Positions 8,298 through 16,002 of a stretch of 44,575 bases of DNA are shown piece after piece (the first letter of the stretch is position 1; each line of letters begins with the position of its first letter). The stretch comes from Methanopyri archaeon (lineage in GTDB: Archaea; JAADCQ01; Methanopyri; Methanopyrales; Methanopyraceae): the NCBI GenBank assembly GCA_013154335.1, contig JAADCQ010000083.1, forward strand, positions 1-44,575, given 5' to 3'. Under the pieces are notes generated by a model, which was given only the letters and a program-made list of their open reading frames with translations, made no database searches and had not been told where the DNA came from. The translations under genes and the position numbers were made by a program.

Positions 8298-8308
8298 GCG
8301 TTAAATCG
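8298..8308 (-). promoter_or_regulatory. Possible TATA element for infB
   Basis: On the minus strand GATTTAAC lies about 40 bases before the infB ATG, in the 48-base gap between infB and the divergent rdgB. It is the only AT-rich patch in that gap. Confidence 0.35.
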
Positions 8309-8310
8309 TC

Positions 8311-8889
8311 ATGGGGGTGCGGGCGTTGAGGGTCTACTTCGCGACCGGGAACGAGGGGAAGTTCAGGGAGGCCGAGGAGGTGTTGTCGAGGTACGGTATC
8401 GAGGTGGAGATGGTGGACTTGGATTACCCGGAGATACAGTCGGATAGCCTGGAGGAGATAGCCGTGTGGGGCGTCAGGTGGTGCGTGGAGAGGCTCATGG
8501 AGCCGGTGTTCGTGGAGGATTCGGGCCTGTTCGTCGACGCGTTGAACGGGTTCCCCGGGCCCTACTCGGCGTACGTGTTCGACACGATAGGTAACGAGGG
8601 CATACTCAAGCTGATGGAGGGGGTGGAGGACAGGAGCGCGAGGTTCCTGTCCGTGGTGGCGTTCTGCGAGCCCGGGGGTAAGCCGGTGACGTTCACCGGG
8701 GAGGTCCGGGGTAGGATAGCCGAGGAGGAGAGGGGCGAGGAGGGTTTCGGGTTCGATCCCATCTTCGTGCCGGAGGGGGACCGTCGGACGTTCGCGGAGA
8801 TGGGCGTTCAGGAAAAGTGTAAAATATCGCACAGGACCCGCGCCCTCGAGAGATTCGCGGAGTGGCTGGTGGCGCGCAGGGGGCGCTGA
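8311..8889 (+). CDS. rdgB: XTP/dITP pyrophosphatase (RdgB/HAM1 family)
   Basis: 192 residues. The enzyme hydrolyses non-canonical purine triphosphates (XTP, dITP, ITP) to monophosphates and cleans the nucleotide pool. Visible motifs are [47 protein letters not shown] and SHRTRALE, all standard for the family. The ATG at 8311 has no Shine-Dalgarno, so the message may be leaderless; GTG at 8317 is an alternative. It is followed after five bases by rps15 and probably cotranscribed with it. Confidence 0.93.
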   Translation: MGVRALRVYFATGNEGKFREAEEVLSRYGIEVEMVDLDYPEIQSDSLEEIAVWGVRWCVERLMEPVFVEDSGLFVDALNGFPGPYSAYVFDTIGNEGILKLMEGVEDRSARFLSVVAFCEPGGKPVTFTGEVRGRIAEEERGEEGFGFDPIFVPEGDRRTFAEMGVQEKCKISHRTRALERFAEWLVARRGR

Positions 8890-8894
8890 CGAGC

Positions 8895-9344
8895 ATGGCG
8901 CGTATGCACTCGAGGGACAAGGGTAAGTCCGGGTCGACGAAGCCGCCCAGGGTAGCTCCCCCGTCCTGGGTCGAGTACTCCGCCGAGGAAGTCGAGGGTC
9001 TCGTGGTGGACCTGGCCAAGCAGGGTTACGAGCCCGCGATGATAGGTATCAAGCTCCGTGACGAGTACGGTATCCCGGACGTGAAGTTGATCACGGGCAA
9101 GAAGATAACCGAGATCCTCAGGGAGCACGGTTTGGAGCCCGAGCTGCCCGAGGATCTGCTCAACCTGATAAGGAGGGCTAAGAGGGTGCGTGAGCACCTC
9201 AAGAGGCACCCGAAGGACCTGGCCTCGAGGAGGGGTCTCAGGCTCATCGAGTCCAAGATCCACAGGTTGGTTAGGTACTACAAGAAGAAGGGCGTGCTCC
9301 CCGAGGACTGGAGGTACGATCCGGAGGCCATCAGGGTCGACTGA
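8895..9344 (+). CDS. rps15: Ribosomal protein S15 (uS15)
   Basis: 149 residues, archaeal-type S15, a primary 16S rRNA-binding protein. It begins [14 protein letters not shown], has the archaeal N-terminal extension, and ends with the [12 protein letters not shown] ... [18 protein letters not shown] helical core. ATG at 8895 lies five bases after the rdgB stop. In many archaea S15 is followed by the RecJ-like nuclease gene, as here. Confidence 0.97.
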   Translation: MARMHSRDKGKSGSTKPPRVAPPSWVEYSAEEVEGLVVDLAKQGYEPAMIGIKLRDEYGIPDVKLITGKKITEILREHGLEPELPEDLLNLIRRAKRVREHLKRHPKDLASRRGLRLIESKIHRLVRYYKKKGVLPEDWRYDPEAIRVD

Positions 9345-9372
9345 CGCCCGTTCCCGACCCCGAGTATCGTTT

Positions 9373-9393
9373 CGAATTTCGTAACAAAATTCG
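9373..9393. repeat. AT-rich perfect inverted repeat
   Basis: CGAATTT (9373-9379) and AAATTCG (9387-9393) are perfect arms around a seven-base loop, in the 58-base gap between rps15 and recJ. It could be a transcription attenuator/terminator or a protein site. It coincides with the place where strand composition flips. Confidence 0.45.
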
Positions 9394-9402
9394 GGTAGAT
9401 GC

Positions 9403-10680
9403 GTGTTGGGGCTGCCCAACCAGGAGGCCGCCCTGGAGTTCCTCGATGAACTCCGGGAGGGAGGGAAAGGCGTCCGCGTCTACACCCACAACGACGCGGA
9501 CGGTCTCACGTCCGCGGCCGTCCTACTCACGGCCCTCTCCTCGATGGGGATCCCGGCCAGGGTCCGGGTCCTACCCACCGAGGGCTGCCTCCCCGGCACG
9601 GACGTGGGGAAAGGCCCCTCCATAGTCTTAGACATGGGTAGCGGCGTCCTCCACCTCCTCGAACCCGAGTCCAAGATCCTCGTGATCGACCACCACGAGG
9701 TACGATCCGAACCCCCGGACGGCGTGGTGTTCGTCAACCCGAGACTCGCCGGGGACGACAGGGAGACCTCCGCCTCCGCCGTCGTCTACACGCTACTAAG
9801 GGGACTCCTGAAACTGGAGGAATCCGAGGCCCCCAAACCCGCCCTCGTGGGCGCCTACGGGGACAACGCCGTCCCCCTCGAAGGACCCAGGGGCACCGTC
9901 GCCACGGTCGAAAGAGACGGGGTGGAAGCCGGTCTCGTCGAGGTGAGGGAACCCGGGTACAGGGCCTTCGGAAGGGCCACGAGGCCCGCCAAGGAACTCA
10001 TCTCGAGACTCTCCGGGGAGGACGTGGCCGAGGAACTGGAGTCGAGGCTGGGCAAGGAGGTGCTCTCCAAACCCCTCAACGAGCTAGAGGCCGAGGAAGA
10101 GAGGGACCTGATATCCGAACACGTGAGACTCGACGGTGAGGCGGAGAGATGGATCGGAAGGGCCCACGTGCTGGAGGACGACAGGGGCGCCCCCGAACTC
10201 ACCGACCCAGACGAGGCCGCCACCGTCCTCAACGCCTGCGGCAGACACGGGGGCGAGGCCATCGGCATAGCCCTCGCGATGGGCAAGTTCCTACCCGTCG
10301 AGACGGCCAGGCTCTACAGGGAGGAACACAGGAGGGCGATAAGGGAGGCCCTCGAGGTCGCCGAGAACGTCACCGAGAAGAAGGAAGGGTTCATCCACGT
10401 GAGGGGAGGGGACAGGATCCCCCACTCCGTGATAGGCCCCGTCAGCCAGATGCTGTGCGAGGAGAGGGACGAGGTCGTCGTGGGAACCGCCAAGATGGGG
10501 GACGTGATCAAGGTCTCGATACGCGTACCCGAAGGCTCGGACGTGGACGCGGGGGACGCCGCCAGCGAGGCCGCCGAGGCCGTGGGCGGAACCGGAGGGG
10601 GACACGAGAGAGCGGCGGGGGCGGAGATCCCCGCCGGCAGACTCGACGACTTCCTGAAGGAACTGAGCAAACGCCTCTAA
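9403..10680 (+). CDS. recJ: Archaeal RecJ-like DHH exonuclease (GAN-type)
   Basis: 425 residues, DHH/DHHA1 phosphoesterase. Metal-binding motifs include HNDADG (H29-G34) and the DHH motif IDHHE (residues 95-99); a glycine-rich [12 protein letters not shown] near 400 is the DHHA1 signature. Archaeal members of this size are single-strand exonucleases associated with the GINS/CMG replicative helicase (GAN) or with RNA 5'-end processing. The start is GTG at 9403, 59 bases after rps15. It overlaps the convergent ndk gene by four bases at the stops. From this gene on, plus-strand codons end mostly in C/A, unlike cobN. Confidence 0.92.
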   Translation: MLGLPNQEAALEFLDELREGGKGVRVYTHNDADGLTSAAVLLTALSSMGIPARVRVLPTEGCLPGTDVGKGPSIVLDMGSGVLHLLEPESKILVIDHHEVRSEPPDGVVFVNPRLAGDDRETSASAVVYTLLRGLLKLEESEAPKPALVGAYGDNAVPLEGPRGTVATVERDGVEAGLVEVREPGYRAFGRATRPAKELISRLSGEDVAEELESRLGKEVLSKPLNELEAEEERDLISEHVRLDGEAERWIGRAHVLEDDRGAPELTDPDEAATVLNACGRHGGEAIGIALAMGKFLPVETARLYREEHRRAIREALEVAENVTEKKEGFIHVRGGDRIPHSVIGPVSQMLCEERDEVVVGTAKMGDVIKVSIRVPEGSDVDAGDAASEAAEAVGGTGGGHERAAGAEIPAGRLDDFLKELSKRL

Positions 10681-11141
10681 CGTTCGTACAGCCAGGCCTC
10701 GTCGCACCTCTCGTACTCGTGGATCTTCAGATCGTCACCGAACACGACCTTGATCTCCCTCTCCGCGGCCTCCGGGGAATCGGCCGCGTGGACCACGTTC
10801 CTCCCTATATCCAAAGCGAAGTCACCCCTGATGCTCCCGGGCGTCGCCTCCACGGGATCCGTCGCCCCAATCAGGTTCCTAACGGCCTTCACGGCGTCCC
10901 CGCCCTCGACGACCATGGCCACCACCGGACCCGAGGTCACGTACTCCACTAGATCCTCGAAGAACGGCTTGTCCTTGTGCTCCGCGTACAACTCCTCGGC
11001 CGTCTCACGGTCCAACGTCTTCATCTCCAGGGCCACTATCTTCAGGCCCTTGGCCTCGATCCTCCTGATTATCTCACCCACGAGACCCCTCGCCACGCCG
11101 TCCGGCTTGATCATGACGAACTCACGCTGAACCTCCGCCAT
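10677..11141 (-). CDS. ndk: Nucleoside diphosphate kinase
   Basis: 154 residues. It transfers the gamma phosphate between nucleoside triphosphates and diphosphates through a phosphohistidine. The catalytic H118 lies in NVVHAADS, with the family motifs [11 protein letters not shown] and [17 protein letters not shown]. The ATG at 11141 is inside the end of cfbE (20-base overlap), so the gene is translated as the last member of the minus-strand operon that starts with the HTH regulator. Confidence 0.97.
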   Translation of the reverse strand: MAEVQREFVMIKPDGVARGLVGEIIRRIEAKGLKIVALEMKTLDRETAEELYAEHKDKPFFEDLVEYVTSGPVVAMVVEGGDAVKAVRNLIGATDPVEATPGSIRGDFALDIGRNVVHAADSPEAAEREIKVVFGDDLKIHEYERCDEAWLYER

Positions 11142-12426
11142 CTTCGGAACCCCCGCGAACCCGCCGGACCACCCGTTTAAACACCTCACCGTCCCGATCC
11201 GACCTCAACACCACCACCACGGGATAACCGTCCGGCGCGGGGGACGGACGAACCGGCAAACGATCCTCTACCAGCTCCCCCAACCCACCCACCAGCTCGA
11301 GGCCCACGAGCTCGTACGACTCTATCCTCCGCAGTATCTCCTCGACGGCCTCGTCCACGTCGATACCCTCGCAGTAACCCCCCGGGTCCCCACCGAACAC
11401 CAACCCGTACCTACCCCACAGCCTCGAAGCCACGTCCAAAGCGTGCCTCAACGTCCTCTCGTTCACGGCCGGGTGAACGTCCACCAACACGTCCTCACCC
11501 ACCAGCTCCAGCCTACCCGGCACGAAACCCCTGGACCTGGCCGCCAACACGTCCTCCACGCCCGCCAAACCCGACTCCAAGGCCGCCACGGCCGCCAACC
11601 CGAACGACCTATCGTGGAAGGGAACCCCGAACGGCTCGAACTCCACCGAACCACCCCTCCACGACACGCGACCCTCACCCGTCTCCACCAGGACGGCACC
11701 GGGCAACGGGGGTAACCTCGACACGTCGCCCCTCTCCAGGACCGGGAGGGCGCCCGACTCCGCGATCTTCCTCGCCTTGACGGCGACGGCCGACCTGGTT
11801 CCACCAGCCACCCTGTAGTCGTAAGGTACCCCGGAGAGCACGGCCACGTCCGCGGCCGGGGTCACCCCCAGGGAGACCTCGATCACGTACGGTCCCGACG
11901 TGGCCCTCATCACCTCCAACACCTTGTACGGGGCCACCGAAGGGGACCCGACCGGACACGTGTCCGTGGTCGATAGCTTGACGGGCCAGCCCGCCTCCTC
12001 CAGTATCCTCGCCAGGTAGGTCGCGACCGTCGTCTTCCCCCGCACACCCGTGACCTCGAACGCCACCCCGTCCTTGTACCCGGAGGCGAGGGCCCCGGCG
12101 AGATCGTGGTGATCGACCCTCAGCGTCCCCTCCACCGGGCCGGGATCGACGCCGCAGTGCACGGGCACGGCCAGAACGTCGTAACGCCCGAAGCCCCTAT
12201 CCACGATCCTGAACCCGAACCCCTCCCTTTCCACCGCGTCCACCGTCCCGTACACGTCGATCACGGTCACGTCGAACCCTCTCCTCTCCATCTCCTCCCC
12301 TAGTACCATCCCTCCGTGGGTGGCGTCGACGATACAGGCTCCAAGAGACCCCTCACCGTCGAGGAGAGCCTGCGGGCCACGGCCATCGCGGACGACGGCG
12401 TGGAGCAGTACGCTGTCACGGTGCAC
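11122..12426 (-). CDS. cfbE: Coenzyme F430 synthetase, Mur-ligase-like CfbE
   Basis: 434 residues from GTG at 12426. The protein is Mur ligase-like: P-loop GVRGKTT at residues 127-133 and Mur-type central and C-terminal domains. An N-terminal [10 protein letters not shown] then IDVYGT pattern matches what I recall of CfbE, which uses ATP to activate a propionate side chain of seco-F430 and close the last carbocycle of F430, the nickel cofactor of methyl-CoM reductase. The next in-frame start, ATG at 12309, would delete the DATHGG motif, so the start is probably upstream and the gene overlaps the ATP-grasp gene by up to 127 bases. ndk follows with overlap. A pseudomurein-type Mur ligase is the main alternative. 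A CfbB-type fragment at the right edge of the window supports the F430 assignment. Confidence 0.8.
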   Translation of the reverse strand: MHRDSVLLHAVVRDGRGPQALLDGEGSLGACIVDATHGGMVLGEEMERRGFDVTVIDVYGTVDAVEREGFGFRIVDRGFGRYDVLAVPVHCGVDPGPVEGTLRVDHHDLAGALASGYKDGVAFEVTGVRGKTTVATYLARILEEAGWPVKLSTTDTCPVGSPSVAPYKVLEVMRATSGPYVIEVSLGVTPAADVAVLSGVPYDYRVAGGTRSAVAVKARKIAESGALPVLERGDVSRLPPLPGAVLVETGEGRVSWRGGSVEFEPFGVPFHDRSFGLAAVAALESGLAGVEDVLAARSRGFVPGRLELVGEDVLVDVHPAVNERTLRHALDVASRLWGRYGLVFGGDPGGYCEGIDVDEAVEEILRRIESYELVGLELVGGLGELVEDRLPVRPSPAPDGYPVVVVLRSDRDGEVFKRVVRRVRGGSEDGGGSA

Positions 12427-13406
12427 ACGGGTTCACCCCTCGGGACGAGAACCCCGGGCCGGGGCCTATCCCCGACCCAGTCGGGCAGTTTGGGAACCCT
12501 GACGTCCGACGGCGCGTACACGACCTCCCTGACCGCCCACGCTTTGGGCCTCGGGAAAGGCTCGACTTCCAACCTCCCCTCGCACGCCTCGAGGTGCAGC
12601 ACGGCGGGGTTGACGCCCAAAGCCCTTCTCATCGCGTTGACGGGGGCGGGAGGCCTAGGGTTCACCTCGATGAGGTACACACCCTCGCTCGATAACACCA
12701 CGTCGATACCGTTGATACCCACGAGCCCGAACTCCTCCACCACCACGTCCGCGATCCGGGAGAGTTCCTCCCTCACCCTCGGGTTCAGGTGCTCCGGGGC
12801 GGGCACGGAGTTCCCGACGTAGGAGTAACCGGGTCTCTCCAGGTCCACGAGTTGACCGTTGATCGACAGGGGAACCTGCTCGGAACCGTCGGACACGAAC
12901 GTGAGGCTGAGGTGAACGCCGTCGACGTACTCCTGATAGATCCACCCCTCCCCCAAGGGCTCGGGCTCCTCCACGACCCTGACGCCCAGCCCCGCCGATC
13001 CCCTCCTCGGTTTCACGACGACGGGCCTCGAGCGCACGTCGTCGGGGTCCTCCGAGGTTTCTGGCATCTCGACGCGGTCGGAGAGGCGCTCGTAGAGCCT
13101 CAACTTGTCCGAGACCTCTTCCACGGTCCCGGGATCGTTACCGGCCACCTCGAGACCCGAGGAATCGGCCGGCCCGTGGGCGAACTCGGCCGTCGGCACC
13201 ACGATCTCGGGTCCCAACTCGGAGAGGGCCTCTTCGATCCACCGAGGGGGTGGGGGTCTGAACCTGGGGATGTAGGTACCGGGCCTTTCGAGGATGTAAG
13301 TCACGGTCACACCGGGTTGGTCCTCCGGGTCGTAGAACTGGACCGAAGCCGGTCGGAGGCCCGCGGCCAGGGCGTCCCCGGCCAGGCCCCCGTTCGTTAC
13401 CCCCAC
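12300..13406 (-). CDS. ATP-grasp carboligase-like protein (COG2232 type)
   Basis: 368 residues, GTG start at 13406. ATP-grasp signs are VVVKPRRGSAGLGVRVV (lysine and glycine loop), IYQEYVDG, and the metal-binding end GVYLIEVNPRPPAP. The N-terminus reads like a truncated Rossmann-type lobe; codons just upstream would add DVVF before GVTNGGLAG but contain no usual start. It resembles the methanogen COG2232 group of uncharacterised carboligases. Tyramine-glutamate ligase MfnD is another ATP-grasp possibility but fits less well. It is in an operon with cfbE, which suggests but does not prove a cofactor role. Confidence 0.75.
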   Translation of the reverse strand: MGVTNGGLAGDALAAGLRPASVQFYDPEDQPGVTVTYILERPGTYIPRFRPPPPRWIEEALSELGPEIVVPTAEFAHGPADSSGLEVAGNDPGTVEEVSDKLRLYERLSDRVEMPETSEDPDDVRSRPVVVKPRRGSAGLGVRVVEEPEPLGEGWIYQEYVDGVHLSLTFVSDGSEQVPLSINGQLVDLERPGYSYVGNSVPAPEHLNPRVREELSRIADVVVEEFGLVGINGIDVVLSSEGVYLIEVNPRPPAPVNAMRRALGVNPAVLHLEACEGRLEVEPFPRPKAWAVREVVYAPSDVRVPKLPDWVGDRPRPGVLVPRGEPVCTVTAYCSTPSSAMAVARRLSSTVRGLLEPVSSTPPTEGWY

Positions 13407-13416
13407 GAAGACGACG

Positions 13417-13866
13417 TCAGGTCCGTCTGAGTTCGGCGAGGGCTCTCACCGCCCGCTCCACGAGCTCGAGCTCCCTAGCGGCTTCCTCGTGGTCGGCGTT
13501 CTCCGCCCTCTCCAACCTCTTCAGGGCGAACCTCAGGAGGGCCGTCTCGAGGTCCTCGAGCCCGGGTACCTCTCCCGTGTCCCCACCCTCATCAACCTCG
13601 GTCTCCCTCGGTTCCTCACGCTCCTCCCTCGGTTCCTCGCGGACCTCCCTAACCTCCACGGTCTCGGTCGGGGGCTCCACCATCTTGATGCCTTCCTCGT
13701 CCTCCTCGAAGACCGCGCCACACCCGGGGCAGGTTATGGTGCCGTCCGGGGATTGAAAGAGGGGGAACATGCACTCCGGGCAGTGGAACCGCAGCATCTT
13801 GTACCCGGAGGTCAGGAGCTCCGTCATCCGCCTGAAATCGGCGTCCTTGGGCTTCCTACCCTTCAT
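13417..13866 (-). CDS. UPF0148 zinc-ribbon protein (p27/SSSCA1 homologue)
   Basis: 149 residues. An N-terminal helix with the motif MTELLTSGYKML precedes a zinc ribbon (C29, C32, C46, C49: CPEC ... CPGC), then a charged Glu/Arg/Val repeat region (about 60-100) and a C-terminal helical hairpin. This is the archaeal UPF0148 family, related to the autoantigen p27 domain. Its role is unknown. ATG at 13866; 19 bases after the HTH gene and 10 bases before the ATP-grasp gene, so second in the operon. Confidence 0.85.
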   Translation of the reverse strand: MKGRKPKDADFRRMTELLTSGYKMLRFHCPECMFPLFQSPDGTITCPGCGAVFEEDEEGIKMVEPPTETVEVREVREEPREEREEPRETEVDEGGDTGEVPGLEDLETALLRFALKRLERAENADHEEAARELELVERAVRALAELRRT

Positions 13867-13885
13867 GAGGGACCGATCTTCCCCC

Positions 13886-14380
13886 TTAAGGCACGGCCGT
13901 AGGGTTGCGCATGACGAACATCGGGACCTCCCGTCCGACCTCCTCCTTGATTATCTCCCTGACCTTATCCTCGTCCTCCGTTATGATGAACAGGACCGAT
14001 TGCTCCTCGCCCGTGTAACCGCCCCTACCCGTCATCTCGGTGACGCCCTCGCCCTCCTGGATGAGCCTGTCTATCACCTGCTCCGACTTGTCCACCGGCA
14101 CTATGGCTATCACGAGGGACGGGCCCATGGCGGCCTCAAGGCGTCCGATTATCCTGGCGATCTGGAAGTCGTTGTCCACCTTCATCTTCATCCTGGCCTG
14201 CTCCAGGTGGTTACGGACGCCCGAGACGGTTATGCCCAGCTCCTCGGCTATCTCCCTGTAGGACATGCCACGGGATCTCATCATGGCGACGGTCGCCTGC
14301 CTCTCTGTGAGACCGTAGATCTCCATCAGGAGGTCCGTAACGTCCCTACCCGCGGTGGTGGTGGCCCGCAAATCGAGCAT
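13886..14380 (-). CDS. HTH transcriptional regulator with DUF2179-like domain
   Basis: 164 residues, ATG at 14380. Residues about 24-68 form a LuxR/Tfx-like helix-turn-helix (LTERQATVAMM ... SYREIAEELGITVSGVRNHLEQA). Residues about 88-160 form an alpha/beta domain with VIAIVPVDKSEQVIDRL, GVTEMTGRGGYTGEE and MFVMRN, which resembles DUF2179 (the C-terminal domain of YitT-type proteins) and, more loosely, PII-like ligand domains. It heads the minus operon with UPF0148, the ATP-grasp ligase, cfbE and ndk, so it is a candidate ligand-sensing regulator of that operon. The domain similarity is by eye. Confidence 0.75.
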   Translation of the reverse strand: MLDLRATTTAGRDVTDLLMEIYGLTERQATVAMMRSRGMSYREIAEELGITVSGVRNHLEQARMKMKVDNDFQIARIIGRLEAAMGPSLVIAIVPVDKSEQVIDRLIQEGEGVTEMTGRGGYTGEEQSVLFIITEDEDKVREIIKEEVGREVPMFVMRNPTAVP

Positions 14381-14402
14381 CCCCCGGCGGTGGGGTTCCC
14401 TC

Positions 14403-14422
14403 GAAAAAGGTTTTTCAAACCT
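14403..14422. promoter_or_regulatory. Candidate operator in the HTH/UPF0147 divergent gap
   Basis: Two overlapping inverted repeats: GAAAAA-GG-TTTTTC (14403-14416) and AGGTTT-TTC-AAACCT (14408-14422). They sit 23 bases upstream of the HTH regulator start and about 50 bases upstream of the UPF0147 gene, in an AT-rich patch of an otherwise GC-rich gap. This is a good position for autoregulation by the HTH protein or for its core promoter. Confidence 0.4.
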
Positions 14423-14470
14423 CGGGCCGGGCGGACCCCAAAAACCCGTCCCCGGGGGTGTGCCCGGGTT

Positions 14471-14740
14471 ATGACTGATTATTCACAGATCTTCGAGCAG
14501 TGCAGACAGCTCTTGGACGAGAGGATCATCCAGGACGATCAGATCCCGAGGAACGTCAGGAGGGCCGCCAAGAAGGCCATCGAGATATTGGAAGACGAGG
14601 GGCAGTCCCCGGGCGTCAGGGCGAGCACCGCCATCTCGACGCTCGAAGAGGTTGTGAACGATCAGAACACTCCCGAGTACGCGAGACCCGTCCTCCTCCA
14701 GGTGATAGCCGCCCTCGAACAGGTCAGGGACGAGGTCTGA
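14471..14740 (+). CDS. UPF0147 family protein
   Basis: 89 residues starting MTDYSQIFEQC at ATG 14471. A small all-helical archaeal protein with the family pattern VRRAAKKAIEILEDEG ... RASTAISTLEEVVND ... EYARPVLLQVIAALE. Its role is unknown. It is divergent from the HTH regulator gene and its end overlaps the convergent aldolase gene by 17 bases. Confidence 0.9.
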   Translation: MTDYSQIFEQCRQLLDERIIQDDQIPRNVRRAAKKAIEILEDEGQSPGVRASTAISTLEEVVNDQNTPEYARPVLLQVIAALEQVRDEV

Positions 14741-15296
14741 GCGCCGCTACCCTCGCCGCCTCCTCCAAAGCCTCCACGATCTTCAACGCCTCCCGAAGAT
14801 CCCTCCCCACGCCCAAGGTCCCGTGACCCCTCAGGATCACGGCGCACGGCACCCTCGCGACCCTCGCCACCTCCCTGGCCAGCTCCTCGCTCCCCGGCTC
14901 CAGGAACCCGACTTCTTCCACCCTCCCCACCCACCTCTCCAACTCCGCCGTCGTAGGGAAAGGCTCGTCCGTGTGGGCGAGCGCCGTGGCGTAGGGCGAG
15001 TGAGCGTGAACGATGGCCCCCTCACCGACCTTACCGTACACCGCCAGGTGCATCGGCGACTCGGACGTGGGCTCGAAGGCCCCCACGACCCTATCCCCGT
15101 CCACCGTGACCACCGTCACGTGCCTGGGCCTCACGTCACAGAGCCTGAAACCCGACGGGGAGAGGGCCACCAGATCCCCACACCGAACGCTCACGTTGCC
15201 CGATCCAGACAGCGCCAAACCCCTATCGAACACCTCCCTACACACCTCGGCGACGGCCCTCCTCATGCCCGCCACGGAATCCTCCGGCACCTTCAT
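14724..15296 (-). CDS. fucA: Class II aldolase (L-fuculose-phosphate aldolase-like)
   Basis: 190 residues, ATG at 15296. Zinc-dependent class II aldolase/adducin fold: SGSGNVSVR (30-38), catalytic glutamate E79, zinc ligands H97 and H99 (VHAHS) and H158 (RGHGT), which line up with E. coli FucA. In methanogens a homologue makes lactaldehyde from fuculose-1-phosphate, a proposed source of lactate for coenzyme F420. A different sugar phosphate substrate is possible. The AT-rich membrane protein gene lies six bases upstream on the same strand. Confidence 0.85.
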   Translation of the reverse strand: MKVPEDSVAGMRRAVAEVCREVFDRGLALSGSGNVSVRCGDLVALSPSGFRLCDVRPRHVTVVTVDGDRVVGAFEPTSESPMHLAVYGKVGEGAIVHAHSPYATALAHTDEPFPTTAELERWVGRVEEVGFLEPGSEELAREVARVARVPCAVILRGHGTLGVGRDLREALKIVEALEEAARVAALRPRP

Positions 15297-15302
15297 CGAA
15301 CA

Positions 15303-15920
15303 TCACTTCTTCTTCACTTTTATCAGCTTTATAGTATCCACGTAAACTTGCACATAATCATCCCTGATATAAACTCCCTTGGCCTGAGCCTCTATGTAGT
15401 AAGGCGTTGAGTATATGATCACCGTCTCACCGTGTATCTTGACCTTCTGCACGTACCCGACCGTCTTTATCAACAGATTCGTCACGACTCCTTTCGCCGG
15501 CGGCTTATCCGCGTACACCTTCATCACCTTGCTACCGACGGCCACGTCATCAAGGTGAGTCAACTTAATGAGCTTCCTCTTGAGTTCATCCTTGTTATAC
15601 ACTTTAACCTGGTACTTAAACAGTATCTTTCTTTCAAGCTTTACCTTCTCCTGCTGTATTCTTATACCAACGTACTCCATCAATAATTTCATCCCGTTGT
15701 TGAACCTATACATGAACTGATTATACGCTATCAACGCCTCCTTGTTGAAGTCCTCGAAATTACCCTGAACGAAGTCCGTCGCCATCTTGGACAGCACCTG
15801 CGGATCCACGGGCGATTTACCCGTCACCGCCATCGAGAACAGGAAACCCGCCGCCGAGGACAGGAAGAACACCATAACCGCTATCGCGATCCTGGCCGCC
15901 ATCAGCGCGGGCTTCGCCAT
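15303..15920 (-). CDS. Lysine-rich membrane-anchored hypothetical protein
   Basis: About 205 residues from ATG at 15920; an ATG four codons upstream is also possible. One N-terminal membrane segment (about residues 8-31, IAIAVMVFFLSSAAGFLFSMA) is followed by an extracytoplasmic or peripheral domain rich in Lys, Tyr, Val and Asn, ending IKLIKVKKK. No family recognised. The DNA is strikingly AT-rich: 15601-15660 has 21 G+C of 60 bases, against well over 60 percent in neighbours. This could reflect recent acquisition or an unusual composition constraint. Confidence 0.65.
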   Translation of the reverse strand: MAKPALMAARIAIAVMVFFLSSAAGFLFSMAVTGKSPVDPQVLSKMATDFVQGNFEDFNKEALIAYNQFMYRFNNGMKLLMEYVGIRIQQEKVKLERKILFKYQVKVYNKDELKRKLIKLTHLDDVAVGSKVMKVYADKPPAKGVVTNLLIKTVGYVQKVKIHGETVIIYSTPYYIEAQAKGVYIRDDYVQVYVDTIKLIKVKKK

Positions 15921-16002
15921 CTGCCCGCCCACCTCCCCCTTGAGTCCGTCTTCGACCGGGTACCCCCGTCCGACGTTCTAAACGCTACGGGGCGCGTGAA
16001 AC

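Noticed and set aside
12300-12426. Frameshift joining the ATP-grasp gene and cfbE
   Set aside because: Both proteins look complete across the overlap (ATP-grasp C-terminus and CfbE N-terminal motif are both present), so a simple overlap is more likely than a broken fusion.
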